A stretch of DNA of 64,000 nt from Lactifluus volemus (GCA_022376515.1 WTXI01000085.1:1-64000); one strand, 5' to 3'. Positions 1 through 13,948 are shown, numbered from the stretch's first letter. A program made the numbers and translations. Notes: generated from the sequence alone by a model not told the origin.

Positions 1-3000
1 CCGAGACATAAGCATTAGAACATGTCGCGTTCGTCAATCAGCCTCTCAATATGTTGTTCGTGCACCGCCAGGACATGAAGGGGCCATAGTAACGGGTAGT
101 GGCGCTGGGGGCACCCAACACTCTGACACACAGAGACGAAAATTGTGTGACTCGGAGTGCCAAAACTGGAAGCGAATCTCGGGAGACATACGGAAAGCAC
201 TGCACTGGACAATGTGCCCACGGTGTAGGGCTAAAGTCTCGAACGCATGGCTGAAGTTGGAAGTCCGTCCATCGAAGCGCCAGTCCTTCACAGTGTGATG
301 CACCAACGTCGAGCTCTGGGCACAGGAGGACATGCACAGGAGTTAGCGTCATGCGACAGCACGCAGTGACTGGAAAGGAAGTCGATTAGCATTGCCGGAG
401 GTGAGGTATGTACGAACGGTTCTAGTGCGGAACGTACGGACGAATTTTGAACATCATACACTGGAAAGCTGGACAACAGGACAGACTGGGGACGTTATCG
501 CAGCCAAACTAGGACTGGAGGACGAGATTGAGGTTACGGAGGTAAGAGATGCCGGGGGTCGCTTAGTTGTCGTAATCGATTAAGGTTGATCGCACCGATA
601 AGCCACCTTGTCAGTCAGGTGACAAGATTAACCATGGCGGACTTGACGCGGATTTTACCTGTGCCACATGGGCTCTGCCTCTGTGCCTCGCACTGGCACA
701 GCACTTCCGCTACCTCCATCTTCCGCTAAGTTACCTTTATCTAATGATCAATAATGGACACTGTCGCAACGTCATCATAAAACTCTCCATCTTTTCATTT
801 TCTAGTAATTGTCTCGGCCACACTCTTCAATTCAACTCAGCTGCCATAGTGTGCAGTGCAACCGTAGTATATGGTGGATACACGTGGGGACCCACCCACG
901 CGGTGGCTGTATTTACTGCCATAGGCGACCACCAAGAAGAAGGCTCAAGAAGGAGACCCACATCAGTTAGACGCTGAAAACCATGGAAGTTTGTGGCAAG
1001 ACGTTAAACCTGGATCACACCACCGCCAGCTCCTCGTTCTGATGTTGGACGTACGGGACGTACCCAACACAAGTAATAGATGGCCTCGCATGTAGTCTTC
1101 AACGTGTAGCAGTTGGTTTGATTTACAAAGTATGCGCATGCGTTGAGCCTAGTTACTGTTGCTAGTATTCAGAGGTTGTGTGACAGTCCCACTGAAACCA
1201 ACGATATCTCTCGAGTCTCGACCATCTCACTACATGATCGGGCGAACAGCGTGACCGGATACTGGATATGGGACATTCAAACGCCATTTTGGGCGGCAAT
1301 TCACAGTCTTTCATCAAATTCAGGTCAGTTTCGCTATACAGTAAAAACAAGAAGAGGCTGGATCGGTCTCTGTCCAAAGTTACCAAACCGGTAAGATTTC
1401 GGGCCGAACCATATCTCTTACACGTTGGCACGTTCCCCTGGGCGTTTATGCCGATATGTTGGGAATTTCGTAGTTCGTGCATGGGCTAAGAGTTGCATGG
1501 CGAGCACGATAGACTTTGTGATCGCAACTTTGCCATCCATGCGCGTTGTTTCCTCGCGGGCGTTGCAGTCGTTGGCCTTTCTAGGTGCAGGGCCAAATAG
1601 GTTTAGGAATTTAAATCCTGGCATAGCTTACCTACACGAGGCCCGGCCGGATTTCGACATTAGCCGGTGTTATCTCAATTGAGTTGCTCGCTCGCTGTAT
1701 GAAGTGTTCTCTTATCTGGCTATCGCCCTTCGAAGTTATGCTAGGACATTAGACCCCCAAAGCAGTTTAGTGTGGTGCCGCGACAGAGGGGAAGTCAGCT
1801 ACTCGTTGGAATTGGGTTAACGTCTCTATGGAATTGGGCGTGACATTGTACTCACCCTCATTAACGGGATACCTTCGTTGTGTGGCACGAACGTGCCCAC
1901 AACTGGAACACGATCAGAGACCTCACGCGGTCTAGTCGGATCTGGTTTCATGACTCGTATAATTTACAATTTCCTGTCGAGCGCTGGCCTAAGCTTGCAG
2001 TGTTTTGGGCGCAAAAATAGTAATGGTGTCGTAGACCAAGTGCTGTGCAAAGTCTACGTGGCATATCCTCCTTCTTGTCGGGAATCGATCAGGTACAGAA
2101 CTTGAAACCGAGTTACGAACCTGTTGGAAGCGCTTCCACTATATAGTAATTTATCCTGACGCATAGACCCCGCGAAGACAAACTGGCAAGCAGGCCCCCA
2201 AGTCAACTCATAGCCGGAGCTTCCGAGGCAGTGTCTAAACAAACCCCAGCATATACGAGAGCGTACAATCGCACTCGGAGATGGACCAGGGCTGACCATA
2301 GGTAGACCTACCAATGGTAGTAGCACTGGTTTCCGCCGAGTTTGAACAAAAGGCGGTGGCGAATGTGATGAGAAGATCGTAAGAACAAATCAGAACTGGA
2401 ACACTGACTATGACTTGAGTCTCGGAGCCCATTTCGTGGCACAGGTCCAGCATGGGCGACGGTACCCCTGTAAGGGATGATGGAAACCCTCGCCAACAGT
2501 ATCTGATGTTCAATAGCATGCGATGAACTGGGTTGCATTTCGATCACGACCACGAGGATAGGCGTGATGGGTTGTTATGGTCGTGAAGGTCAACGAGAAC
2601 GAGAAATGGTGGAATATCAGAACCATGCAAAACTCGAGTCTGCAATATGTCATATTGTCGCCAAGTTTTGAGGTTGTTGTTCAAGTCAATATCAACATTA
2701 TCAACGACCCCAGCCTCGGCGTCGGCGGTCTGGGAACCGAATCTCCCACCCTCTGAGTCAGACTCAGAGTCAGCCTCAACATACTGTATTCCCATCTCCC
2801 CTCCACCACTTCTTGGGATCCACTGGAACAGCCCATAACTACTTGTCTCACCAGTCACCAGCCCGAATCCTCAAGTTCGTACATTCATCGTCGTTGTTTG
2901 GTGCTAATGCGCTGGCAGGCGCACCCCGAAGAACAACTGTCCCTGTCCGTTGCGCGGAGTCCGTTATTCTCCTAACGAGGCACTACCTGAGCGACCTGGA

Positions 3001-5397
3001 CATGATCCATACGAAGCAGAAGCAACTCTACTATTAGTGTTGTGGAATGCAGTGCGTACGGTCAATGACGTGGTTGAATCTGGCGTCCATTCCAATTCAG
3101 CTGAGAGTACCTCTTTCCAGTGGCTTTTCTAACACGTCCTTTTCATCAGTTATTCTTAGGGATGAAAGCTTGCAACGACCCCCAGTGTGTAAACGAGCAA
3201 CCCACACAGCTACCACCACCACCTCAATTGCCCGTTTGTTCAGGGCATTCCCATGAGTTGCTGGTATATGCCGCTTTCTGGTCCATAGAAAGATTTACAC
3301 TTGCCCCTTCATAAATAGGAAATTCGACCCCGCCCCGGTCTCTGTCTTTGACGAAGGTTTACCACACCGCGTTGACCCAAATCCTCTCATAATTTATTAT
3401 TATCCTTACGTCCCTCGCGGCAATTATAACACCCCCTACCTATTCAAAAGTCAAGATGTTGGTATTCACCTGCCACTCGCTTGGCATGACATCTCGCGCC
3501 AGAAGCTGCAACTCAATATAAGGAACGAACGAGGCGCAGGCCCCGAACGACATCTCGTTACTATCACCCCCGCTCTACACTCCCCTTTCGTCAGGAACGC
3601 TCCACAGGTATGGGAAAATTATCCGCACATTCATCGAAGGAGGTTAGGCCAATGAGCGCCTCCCAGATGCCATCTACAACTTGAGGGACATAGTGTGGGA
3701 GTGAACTAGATTTTGTTCAGTTTGTGAAGGAGATGCTGCATAAGCCCCTGATCCTATTTCGTAGGCTCGTTTGTTCGCATTCCCACTTAGTTTCTCTTCA
3801 CTTTGCTTGCAATCCAGGATATTATTTTGATCTCGACTTTGAGTGGAACCGACTGCGTTTGCTGGGGATGCATTTCCAGTGCCTATCCATCAAAGCTTGA
3901 GGGTACTGGAAGTACATCCCCAACAAGTCAGAGAAAGGCTCGCCTTATATATGGAACAATTGGAGCTCTTGCAGCACGGTATGCTTTATTTTCAATTCTC
4001 CTTTGGCTGTCGCATTGACTTGGCCTGCCATGGGAGAGCGGCTGTAGATGGTCACACGCGATGCGCTTTCTTGTATGACTTCCAAAAACTATGAAATCGT
4101 TCAGAAAGTGGTTATATATTTCCCCGTGGCGTACCTTCAAGCACAAAGCGATAACCCCCAGAGGAGGGCTGTTTAGAGAGGATGACATGAAGCGGCCTCA
4201 AGTATCCGTTGCCAGACAGACCAATCCCCTTGACTGGAACATTCCTGTTTTGTACCCATGGAACTTCGCAACCTGTTGCACAACGACTTGAGAGGGTGAC
4301 GATCCCAATCATCGGGCGAGTCGCAAAAGGGGAGGGAGGTCGTCTGCGAGAATGACCTTCGAATATAACTGAAGTTACATCAGAGTAAATCCCTCCGAGT
4401 GCCGAAGGAATAGTATATGAACCCCCCTGCTGTGAGGGGTGGCAGTCCGAGACGAATGAGGCCACGGCTTTCATTAGGAGAGTAGCCTGAGTACCCTCGA
4501 CAACTTGAACCCCTTCGAGAAACCATCAGAGGTAGTGCGATCGCCAGCAATGACACAGTCTGTGACGAATCCATTCGTACCTTTTCGTAACGTACTATGA
4601 TTCGGACTGCACTGATGACCATACTCCAGAGAAGCTGGTTCCGCGAGACTAAATCAACACAAGGGTTGACGAAGATGTCGGCTGACTAGACAAGTCAAGT
4701 GTTGCTATTGGTAATCGGTCACTACCCCCAGGTGGCAGTTAGCACAACGCCTTTCTCACAGAGAATACTCATATACGTCGAGAACACTTCCATGGACACC
4801 TAGGGCTGTGGATTATAAGGCATTAGGGAGGAAGTATGGGTTATGAAGGAGTTAATACTAACCTGGAAAATCCCTGACAGCGCTTACATTAATGGATTGC
4901 AACGTGCCCTCGCCCCCTCGTGTAAAGCAAAGGTACGGCACAGGTGACACCGCAGTCATCATCGTTGGGTACCATGTTATTTCGGATCTCCAAGACGTAG
5001 ACCCGAAAGCATTGAGTATTTTTTTAGTGTAACAGATTTTGGAGGCTATGTTGCCAGTCCTATGGTTCAGACCCAGCGGCTCTCCAGGGATGCGCGCTTA
5101 TCAACCCCGTATTGGTCGAGAATGTCATGTCTCGATCCGTGACACGAAGTCGGCTGTTCTGGCTCATGATTATGATTTCAACCCTTTTGTAGCTGACAAC
5201 TCGTCAACTGCGAAAGGCCCGTGATCACGGTGATGGGTATGCTCGAGGTGGCGGCACTTCGCATTCATCCGTGAGGTGCGCCTTGTGAGGGCCTACGGGT
5301 GGGAGATCCGTTCCAACTGCGGTCGCTTCGTTTTCAACATATCCTTCTACCCGAATCTCTTCGAGAATTCTGATAAGAACACATTCACTGACGGCAA
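1..5397. other. No recognisable gene; eroded DNA
   Basis: I see only short reading frames on both strands, none with a domain I know and none that joins to a neighbour by convincing splice sites. The most protein-like scrap is a 63-codon plus-strand frame at 392-583 whose C-terminal half is charged and valine-rich (ends RLVVVID), but it has no family match I can name. Base composition is mixed and there are no long simple repeats. Best read as intergenic or decayed repeat DNA. Confidence 0.5.
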
Positions 5398-5505
5398 AGA
5401 GAGGAGCTCCGCAATCCAGTGAAAGAGAGGGTCCATGATTGTCCAACTATCTGAGCCTGCACAATCATGGACCCTCTCTTTCGCTGGATTGCGGAGCTCC
5501 TCTCT
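5398..5505. repeat. Fold-back palindrome, 45-bp arms
   Basis: Arms 5398-5442 and 5461-5505 are reverse complements with one mismatch, separated by an 18-base spacer. No transposase, TIR consensus or obvious target duplication is visible. It could be a snap-back duplication, a hairpin remnant or an assembly artefact. Confidence 0.9.
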
Positions 5506-6373
5506 CCACCGCTGGGAGGGGGGGTTGTTGGTGGAGAATTAGATCACATGATCAACGATGGCACAGCCACTCGGACTCTCCGCAACGTCGCTTCCATTCA
5601 TCTGATTTAAAGCTAGCTAGAGGGTGTACGGCATAGGAGCTGGAACTTTCCGCTCTCATGTCGCAAATGTAGCGTCAATGGTAAAAATACCCGTACTGAT
5701 GAACTTGAAATCTAGCTGATTTTTCCAAAAACGTCTCATCGTTGCTGTGTTTCCACACACACAGGGTGATGCAAAAATGTGGTCACCGTTCAGGGGTGGG
5801 GCGCTCATTTGCCTGTTAAAATAACTGCGCGCCAGTCGACCATTAGTATGGGTCCAGATGTCGCAAATATTGACAACCATTGTTACTGTCAGTGAGCGAG
5901 ACTAGTTTATCGACATCCGTTGCACCAAACGGGATGTTGCATATTCGATTCTGAGACCTTTGATGAAGACTGACCGTCTCCTTGGCAAGAACGGCCCTTC
6001 CCCGAATCTGCGTCCGAGTCTGCAGCACGGGATTGACCCACTAGCTCCGCGCTTAATTGTGGGCTTTATGATGCCGATGTTACGGTATGTCTCCGGTCCT
6101 ATCCTCGTGTGCAGGAATGGCGCTTATGAATAAAGAGCGGCAACGAAATCCAACGTACCGGTGACAGTCGGAACTGAACCCCGTTTCACGCAAGTGGTAT
6201 TTAGGTCGGTGTATCGTCCCCGACGTTAACTGCCGCGGTCGATTTGTAAACAACTCGGAGGCAGAGCTGTCGTAAATACAACGTGTCACCTAAGAGCTAA
6301 GTAATACCAACTAAAGCTGTGTCAGTCCGGGAGAATCACAAGGTGCCAGTGGTATAGTAAAATAACAACTCAG

Positions 6374-7630
6374 GCGATCTCCCCCAACGGGGAGCAATCC
6401 CGCGACCCAACTCGCCCTCGGGGTACCGGTGACGCTGGCTCTCCCGCCATCGGGCTCCTCTCCTCTGTACATACCTTCTGACCCGCTGTTCCTCCTCAGA
6501 AAATCCTCCCGGCACTCCCTCGCGTGTATTGCCAGATCATGACGCAGAAACCTATGCAGTCAGCCTATCACCGCCACACCGAGGCCATAAGCACGATTCA
6601 GCGGCCCACGCCTCTCTCGCCACCACTGTACCGACCGTCGACTCGATATCGTCCTTGTCGGATGAGAATGACGAGCCGCTGTAGGATGACGCTGAGCAGA
6701 TGGTAGGCAACGATGAACTCATCACTGACGCCGTTTGAACATACACCACCTCCTCGACAAGTGACAAATGACCAAGCCAAGAAGCCTACATCTCTGGAAG
6801 AAAAGAGGGGCACGTCACGTGGGCGGGGGCGGGGGGGGCAAGACGACTCAGTCGAACCGGCAAGTAAGACAGGAAGATGACACAGCTAATGAGTCGTTCG
6901 TTATAGCATCCGAGGGGCCCGACGATGATGTTTCCACGGAACTAGCGTTCTACGCGGCCTTCCGAGTCGAGCACCGGCACGTCATCACAGCAGTCGTGCA
7001 ACGACGCCGATGGTGACCGGCGTTCACTCAATCTCGCCCTGACCGGCCCCGCTAGAAGAAGGCGATGGATCACGAAATGCGCAATGGAGCAGAGGCGGCA
7101 TGTGTGGGAGACGACGTCGCAACAGACTGGCCGAAACGTGGGTCTTTTGAGTCACGGAGTTGACTACTTCGACGTCGACACATTTCCTTACCAGTCGCCG
7201 GGGGCCATAACCTGTTGGAAAATCCGACAGGTTATGGGCCCTGGTGACTGGCGAGATGGTGTCAAAGTAGTCCAGCTCTAATGGAGAAAGGCAAGAAATC
7301 CTGGTCGCGCGAAAGCAAATGGGCGATCAGACGTGTAGGAGAACGGGGAGGCACTAACCCGATGCCTAACCCTATACTACATTAGGTAGGGTCCTTTAGC
7401 AGCTGATTACAGATCTGATCAACTTACGAGCGAAGTGAAACGAAGGAGATCGATAATGGTAAAATAAGTGGCACAGGGGTGACCTTGTAGCGGTAGCGTC
7501 CTGACGCAGCTGCCGCCCGGCCGATCTGAGGCGGCGCCGTCTAAAATAATCGCCCCAAAAAACGGGGAGCGATCGTTATCCAAGTCGGCTCTCCCGTCCA
7601 CTTGCTCCTCTCCTCTGCGCGTCTCTCTCC
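6374..7630. repeat. Possible short LTR-like direct repeats (6374-6476, 7536-7630)
   Basis: Two segments about 1.1 kb apart share CGGGGAGC-type sequence followed by GGCTCTCCCG and CTCCTCTCCTCTG at similar spacing. Between them is a short serine- and acid-rich frame starting near 6535 that stops early. The arrangement recalls a decayed short-LTR retroelement, but the similarity is patchy and I see no primer-binding site or target duplication. The segment also contains a palindrome at 7158-7280. Confidence 0.3.
7158..7280. repeat. Diverged fold-back, ~55-bp arms
   Basis: The inner arms 7191-7215 and 7227-7251 pair with about three mismatches. The similarity continues outwards (GAGTTGACTACTT on the left, the reverse complement of GAGCTGGACTACTT on the right) with small indels. 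It is the most diverged of the palindromes in the window. Confidence 0.75.
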
Positions 7631-8993
7631 ATGATCAAGGTTGATCAGGTGTTGATTGTTAGAATGTCACCCCGAGAAAAAAAGTTGACCCGGGGTTTTG
7701 AGAAGGACTTGAAAGCTGTTTTTGGATATGTCGGACGGGGGCTGCAACCCTGTGAATAACTCCCTACGCAGGTCATCTTGCAGTCCTTGTACCGGTCTGC
7801 TGTGCATACACACGTTGATATATGAGTTGAAGAACGGACTCAGGAGGGTTTCTCGTAGTGTCACAACAGGACAGCGCACCGGGGAAATCGATGGTCCACG
7901 GCTTGCAACACTGAAAGATGGCTAATCATACGGACAGAACGCACATCTACGCAGAGTTGCCGGTGACAAGGTCATGACGCCCATGTGGAGAACCGGCAAT
8001 CGGCTACAGCTCGTCCGAGTCGCGCTTCAGCGCTTCAGCTTCAGCATCTGTCAATATCAGCCATGCCCCACTCAGGGTTACTTCGCAACCTCTCGTCTCG
8101 TCCTCACTGGCAGGCATGGGTCAGTGGCAGTGATATTCTGCACTTGGGGGGAATGGTCATTATTGTCCTCAATAAGTAATCCTCACCATCTTCCTGTCTG
8201 GGTACAGTACGTACATCCAGATGGAAAATCAGTACGAGCCATAGGTTCGACAAGCTCACGATCACAGTGTCGGCTGTCACCCTCTTCGTGCACCCACCGG
8301 AAGGCACTGCCTGTGTTTAAAAGTCGAAAAGGGATCCAACGGCCCATAGTCGATGCCACATAGAACATGTCCTCGACGAGGACGAGTTCAATATATAGAG
8401 ATTAGAATTGACTCACACAGATGAATACACACGAGACAGTCCCTTCAAAGTGACCTCCTATACACGTTTCCCTCCCCTTGGGCTGTTGGCTACTACTACT
8501 ACCCGCTGCAGGCAGACTTGTATCACAGCTGCGGGTAAATCGACTTGAGGTATTAGTTCTGATAAAACGATACGTGGTGTACACGCACACGTTAGATAAG
8601 TAGCCACATTTTCTACCGCACTCCTCGAAGAGCGCCGCCGTTGCATCACGTGTATACTCCTGCTGGCGATGTGCGGGCACAACCTGAGCGAGTGGTGGTA
8701 CGGCCCTGCGGTAGTGTTGAAAACTTGCATCTAGCCAGTGTCTCACAGCTGTGGTTGTGTGATGCAAACATAGTTGTAAGACACTAACTAGACACAAGTT
8801 TTCAGGCAAAAGGGACCTGGGAGACAGTTGTAGTTGCAGGTACACGTACCAGAACCGAGTAACTGTCTGCCAGAAGAAAGCGAAGATGTGAGGCAAAAAA
8901 AAGTGTGAAATCGGGATAGTTCGGTGAGAGGGTCTGTTGACCATTTTACCCTCACAAATGATCTTTTCACCCCAAGAGAGCACCACCACACTA
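7631..8993. other. No recognisable gene
   Basis: Several overlapping frames of 60-200 codons exist. The longest is 206 codons on the minus strand at 8402-9022, but it starts inside a palindrome, is rich in Cys/His/Arg/Ser and has no recognisable domain. No coherent exon structure found. Confidence 0.45.
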
Positions 8994-9105
8994 ATGAGGT
9001 ACTTGGGCAATGAATACATCATTCAAAATAATAACTGCTTTACCGTGGTGACCACAGTAAAGCAGTTATTATTTTGAATGATGTTTTGTTGCCCAAGTAC
9101 CTCAT
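8994..9105. repeat. Palindrome, ~50-bp arms, almost no spacer
   Basis: Arm 8994-9043 is the reverse complement of 9057-9105 apart from a few changes. The 13 bases between them (CGTGGTGACCACA) are themselves nearly palindromic, so the structure closes on itself. A transcript would form a single long hairpin. Confidence 0.9.
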
Positions 9106-10404
9106 CAGCAGACATGCAGTGTGTTGTTAGCGGTGATACCACTGTACAAATCATGAATGGGCATACTAGTTTCAGTGGGTGTGGTAAACTTTCGGGCGTG
9201 GGGTACTGTAGATTTGCCGATAAGAAGCAAGGGGGTAGTAAAGCAAACCAACGCCCACTTGCCGAGATCACGAAAGTGATACAAGATGAAAAAAAAAAGG
9301 TCCGCGACCTGCTGCTTTCCAAAGGGGGACGCGAAGCACCCCTTCAACAATTCACGAGAACAACACTTGTACTGTTTATCACCCAGGTGACCCGGCGACA
9401 CTCCAACACCACAGGGCCGACAAGTACGGTGTGTGTGCTCCATATCGTAAAAAACTGGAAAGTTAACTGAACGCTCTTCGCTTGAATTTCTTCCCTCTGC
9501 CGGCATGATTTATTTATACTTGTAGGGATTTGGGCATGTGGCGTCGCGGTGGCAATTGCGTTACCCTTTTAAGGTCAATCACCCAAATTTCGATGCGATG
9601 AGAACCGGGGTTTACCCCTTGTTTTTTTTTTGTCCAAACCAAACTGTTATTGAACCGGTTAACCGGTAACCTGAGATGTCGTTCGGAATAGAAAGGCACA
9701 GCATGAGGCAATGAATGAATAGACTAGAAACAATAAAAGAAAAAATGAGCGAGAGACTACGGTCCCTCGGGATCCACTTGATGATAGTAATTAAAACCGG
9801 GAACCACCGGACGAGCCCCACAAGCAAAGCGATTGATAAATGAAAAGACAAATGGGTTTCCTAACCAAAGTTGTCCAAGTCACTGGACCGCGTCTCCATA
9901 TTGATCGCTCTGTGTGCCCTTTATCCTAATCGGGCCCAGGGCTCCGAGTCGCGCCCAAAATAAAGAACTACTATGCAGTAACTGTTTCCATACGACAGAT
10001 ACATTGACGGCGATGGCAACCAGTAGTTCAGAGACTGCGCAGGCCACAAGTAGAAACACCGAGAGCTTTCATCAACGTCTACATAGCTACACTGTAGTCG
10101 CCTGGTCGAGTTGAGAGAAAACCAAATGATACATCAAAAAGTGGTCACCGTTACGTAGAACATCAACACCTTGGGTCTGAATGAACCAATAAAATGCTAC
10201 ATTTTAGGACTTCTGTATGTCAAAGAAAAAGAATTGAGCTAAGAATCTGGCAGTCCCACTTCCTCGGAGGGTCAAAGTCAAGAGTCAAACTACAGCTTGG
10301 GAGTCAGTAACAAGAACAACACAGAATCATCAATTAGGGAACAAAAAAAAAAGGAGAATCTTCTGTTCTGCAAACTTCGCTTCGTGAAAACAACACCCTT
10401 TTAC
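9106..10404. other. No recognisable gene; velvet 3' flank
   Basis: Reading frames of 130-133 codons overlap on opposite strands at 9078-9506 with no domain recognised. The last few hundred bases are AT-richer and probably hold the 3' untranslated region of the minus-strand velvet gene that ends at 10405. Confidence 0.4.
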
Positions 10405-13384
10405 TCAATGTTCATCCGCAAGCATACTCCCAATGGTCACTCGCTTCCGACCGCGGTCAGATCGACCCATTGCCCCGAGCGCGCTTGGGGGACTACGTAG
10501 GGGTGCGTGGTTCCATGGCTCATGTTCAGCACTTCGCCGGTCTCGCTCATCCTTCAGCTCCGGCCGCGCATCACGTTCACGTTCTCCACGGTCCTCACGG
10601 GGTCGTAGAGGGGCAAGCTGGAGTCCCGGCCCAACATTCGCGCTGGCATTATTGTTGTTTGCGCCGGTTGCTGGCGCAGCCGTCGTCGTTGTCGTAGGGA
10701 CAGAGCTACTGTCGCGCGCAGCTGCAGACACGTTGCCATGTCCCGGAGCTGTACTGCTTTCCCACCCGCCACTCTGGCTTTGGTTTTGCCCAGGATATAC
10801 ACCTGGTGCCGGCGCTGGCGCTGGGGGATAATTCGGGGTACCCCACGAAGCCTGGTGCGGTGGGGGTGGTGGTGGTGGATGGTAGGGTGGATAGTGTCCA
10901 GGGGGCGATGTATGGTGCGCGGGTGGTGGTGGTGGGTGTTGCTGGTGGTACGGTCCCTGCGGGTAGCCGCTCGGTGGAGGCGGAGGCGTAGCATAACCAC
11001 GTGGAGCAGATTGAGTATGGCTTGGGTAATACACACTTGGAGCACCTGGTCCCGGTCCCGGTCCCGGTCCTGGGGGCGGTGCAGGAGCAGCGGGTCCTGT
11101 ACTCGCACGCCCACTGGCGCTGCTAGATGTTGCTGGAGGCGGCGGCTGCGGTGGATAGCTGTTGCTCTCCGTACTGGCAGGAGGTGGCTGTGGCGGATAC
11201 TGATAAGATGGTGTGCGAGATGGATTGCTCGGCGAAGATGTGCCTGGTGGGGGAGGAGGCTGCTGAGGTGGCGGGGGTTGATACTGCCCATACGCTGGCG
11301 GATTCCTCCCGCTGGCTGAGTTCGGGGTTTCCGGCCCGGGAGGCGGCGGGGGTGGCGGCGGGGCATACTGACTGTAGGCTTCTCTGCCGTACTGCGCATA
11401 ATAGCCACCAGCACTCGGGGCATAAGCAGGGACGCTCTGCTGCTGAGGAGGCGGTGCATATGGATCATAAGGAGTAGAGGCGTAGCGTGGGGGAGGCGGA
11501 TACTGATGAGAATAATGTTGTTGATAATGATCATATTGATGCGGATGTGGTGGGGGATGCTGAGGGTGCTGAGGCCACGAAGACGCATACTGAGTATGGT
11601 ATGGGGGAGGCGGAGGCGGATGCGCAGGGTGATGTGCGGGATGCACAGATTGGGGCGGAGGCGCTGTGTAGTGGTGAGGGGGCTGATGTTGTGGTGGATG
11701 AGTGGGGTGATGCGCTGGTTGAGGGGCATGATGCTGAGGTGGCGGAGGCGGTTGCTCATATGTGTGATGTTGAGTCGGTGGGGGACTGGATAACTAGGAG
11801 CAGGCGGAGGAGGAACGCTGGTCGCGGAGCGAGGATGGTCATATGAGCTGGAAGAACCTCCGGGCGCCAGCGCGGGATCGATTCCCCATTCCGAACTTGA
11901 ACTTGCGGGCGGGTTGGATGCGGGCTCACTCTCATCGCCATCCATCCTTGGACGCTTCATTTCACGTTCACGATCCTTGTCGGCTTCACGTTCAGGTCGT
12001 TTGCGACTATTCGAGGAGGGTTTGCTAGTAATAGTGGCGAGGGTGTTGTGGTTATTCGTCGTATCACTGTGGTCTTCGTCATGTCGCACTTCACTCTCTC
12101 GATCGCTCTCCTCATCCGGAATGGGGATGCCTGGCCCCAGGGGTTGGCCATTCGCAATAGGGAAGTTAATACCACTGCGAGGCTTTCTCTGGCGAATGTC
12201 CTTGCGGATGCGTATCTTGATTCCTTGGTCAGCAAGTGAACAAGAAAGCGCGGTGGATTCTAGAAGACAATGCATGAACGGCATGGTTGTTATCAAGTAT
12301 TAAGTGGCGAACCTTCCATGCCCGGAAATTTCTTTGCGGTGTACACATAGAAAGGGGCTGAGAAAATCGACTTGCAGTGATAGACGTTCGATCTGGGAAC
12401 GTAATTAGCTCATTGACATATGGAGGTCGGACGGGAAGAATGGAATGAAAGCACGCGAAGGAGCTGAAATGAACGAAAGTGCGAGTAGAAGGAAGATTTC
12501 TCTCGTCGATGGTTTGTGACAATTGTGAAACACGGCCACAAGCGCGCGTGTTTTATTAACGGAGTGGGGTGTGAAGAGAAAAAAAGAAAAGAATGATGAT
12601 AGATTATGTGGGAAACTCACCCTACGACTTCGAATAGACTAAGCTTGAGACGGTACGACCCTTCCTGTCGCACACTAAGATCGGGAAAGACGAAGAAGCC
12701 CGCGTCTCGATTGTCATTCTCCGAATCCTTGAGATGATAGAGTGACGAGACGACTGATCCCGTCGTACATCGCGTCTTTCCATCCTGTGACAAAGGAAAA
12801 AGATAAGCGATTAGTGAATAGCAAATAAAACACACACACACACACATACCTTCATCCAGTGCAATTCTGTGTCATCGTCCGGTTTTGCAAGACTGGCAAA
12901 CATAAAGTAGTAGGGATTCTGAAGGAAGGGTCCCCCACCAAACCCGGCTGGGGTAAGCATAGAAGTGTCCAAGGGACCGGAGGGCTCATGTACGTGGCCA
13001 CCACCACCATGAGGATGTTGTGGCTGTTGTTGATGATGTTGCTGCGGTGGTGGCGAGGGCGATGGCGATGGCAGGTTCTTCCGGGCTTTATCAATGACGC
13101 GCAGCTGAACGATGGGCGGAGGGTCGATTGGGCGACGATCGGCTAGGGGGGGAGGAGGGACAAAGTAAGAAAATCGGTTGGGGCTCCATCATCACAGAAA
13201 ACCCAAATCCAAATCCATGGCATACTCCGCACCCAAAAAAAAAAAAAAATTTAAAAAGAAAAAAAAAAAAAGAAAAAGAAAACAAAAATAAAATAAATAG
13301 AGAGAGCATACCTCCTACACCACACATTCTAGCTTGCTTGGGCTGTTGTCTAACAAAGAGGTCATATTCGCGGGACCCGTCCAT
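10405..13384 (-). CDS. Velvet-family transcriptional regulator (one apparent frameshift)
   Basis: Nuclear regulator of development and secondary metabolism; velvet domains bind DNA with an NF-kB-like fold and form homo- or heterodimers. Five exons fit: 13384-13312, 13142-12850, 12784-12621, 12392-12313 and 12259-10405. The N-terminus carries the hallmark [14 protein letters not shown], then [14 protein letters not shown]. Later exons give [49 protein letters not shown] and [14 protein letters not shown]. The end of the domain (ES-T-L..S-ADQG-K-R-RK) resembles VosA/VelB proteins more than VeA. A His/Gly/Pro insert sits inside the domain, and a very long Pro/His/Tyr/Gln-rich tail follows. The tail's frame is broken at a run of five G (11780-11784 plus strand); one extra base would join PAPSYP to [12 protein letters not shown] suspect a homopolymer error. 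Which velvet paralogue it is remains unsettled. Confidence 0.93.
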
Positions 13385-13948
13385 CGTTTTTGTAGCAGTT
13401 GGAAGTGGATGGAATATCGACGAAGGAGCAGGGGGAGGGAAAAGGAACCTAACTTCGGGTCTCGGGCGTGGCCTTAAGTATTCCGACTAACTCTCGATAA
13501 ATAATCAGATCCAGATTATATCGGAAATTCAATTCAATTCCACGGACATGGCCACATTCAATCCGCAATTCCGGCTCATGTGCCCACGTGCCCCATCCAC
13601 TCCCCTTCTCTCCCACACTTTCTAAAGCCGGAGCGCCGGCGTACAGTCCACTCTACCGATTTACTCCCGCTCTCTCCCGACCATCTGGCCAGGCAAAAAT
13701 CATTCATTTACCCTATAATTCATTCACGACGCTCCCCCCAAGTCCTTCCAAAGGGCTCATTCGTTCCATTAAACTCTTCCACTCATTTTGCGATAACAAT
13801 CACCTTTTGACCTCGCTCGATTGACATCGCCATGTGGCTTCTGGTCCCTTCCTAGTTCTGTCCACTCCTTTGTTTAGTCATCGCTCATCCCGCGAAGCCC
13901 GTGAAATACAACAATAATCTAACCCATGCCCTTGGTTCTTCTTTCTAG

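Noticed and set aside
8402..9022. 206-codon minus-strand frame
   Set aside because: Its N-terminus is encoded by a palindrome arm, composition is irregular, and no domain is recognised; treated as fortuitous.
10433..12303. Plus-strand frames up to 193 codons opposite the velvet gene
   Set aside because: Antisense shadows of the Pro/His-rich C-terminal tail; compositionally odd and without splice partners.
13225..13295. A-rich tract considered as a poly(A) tail of a retroposed gene
   Set aside because: It lies inside the first intron of the velvet gene, with normal splice sites on both sides, and no target duplication or retroposed sequence adjoins it.
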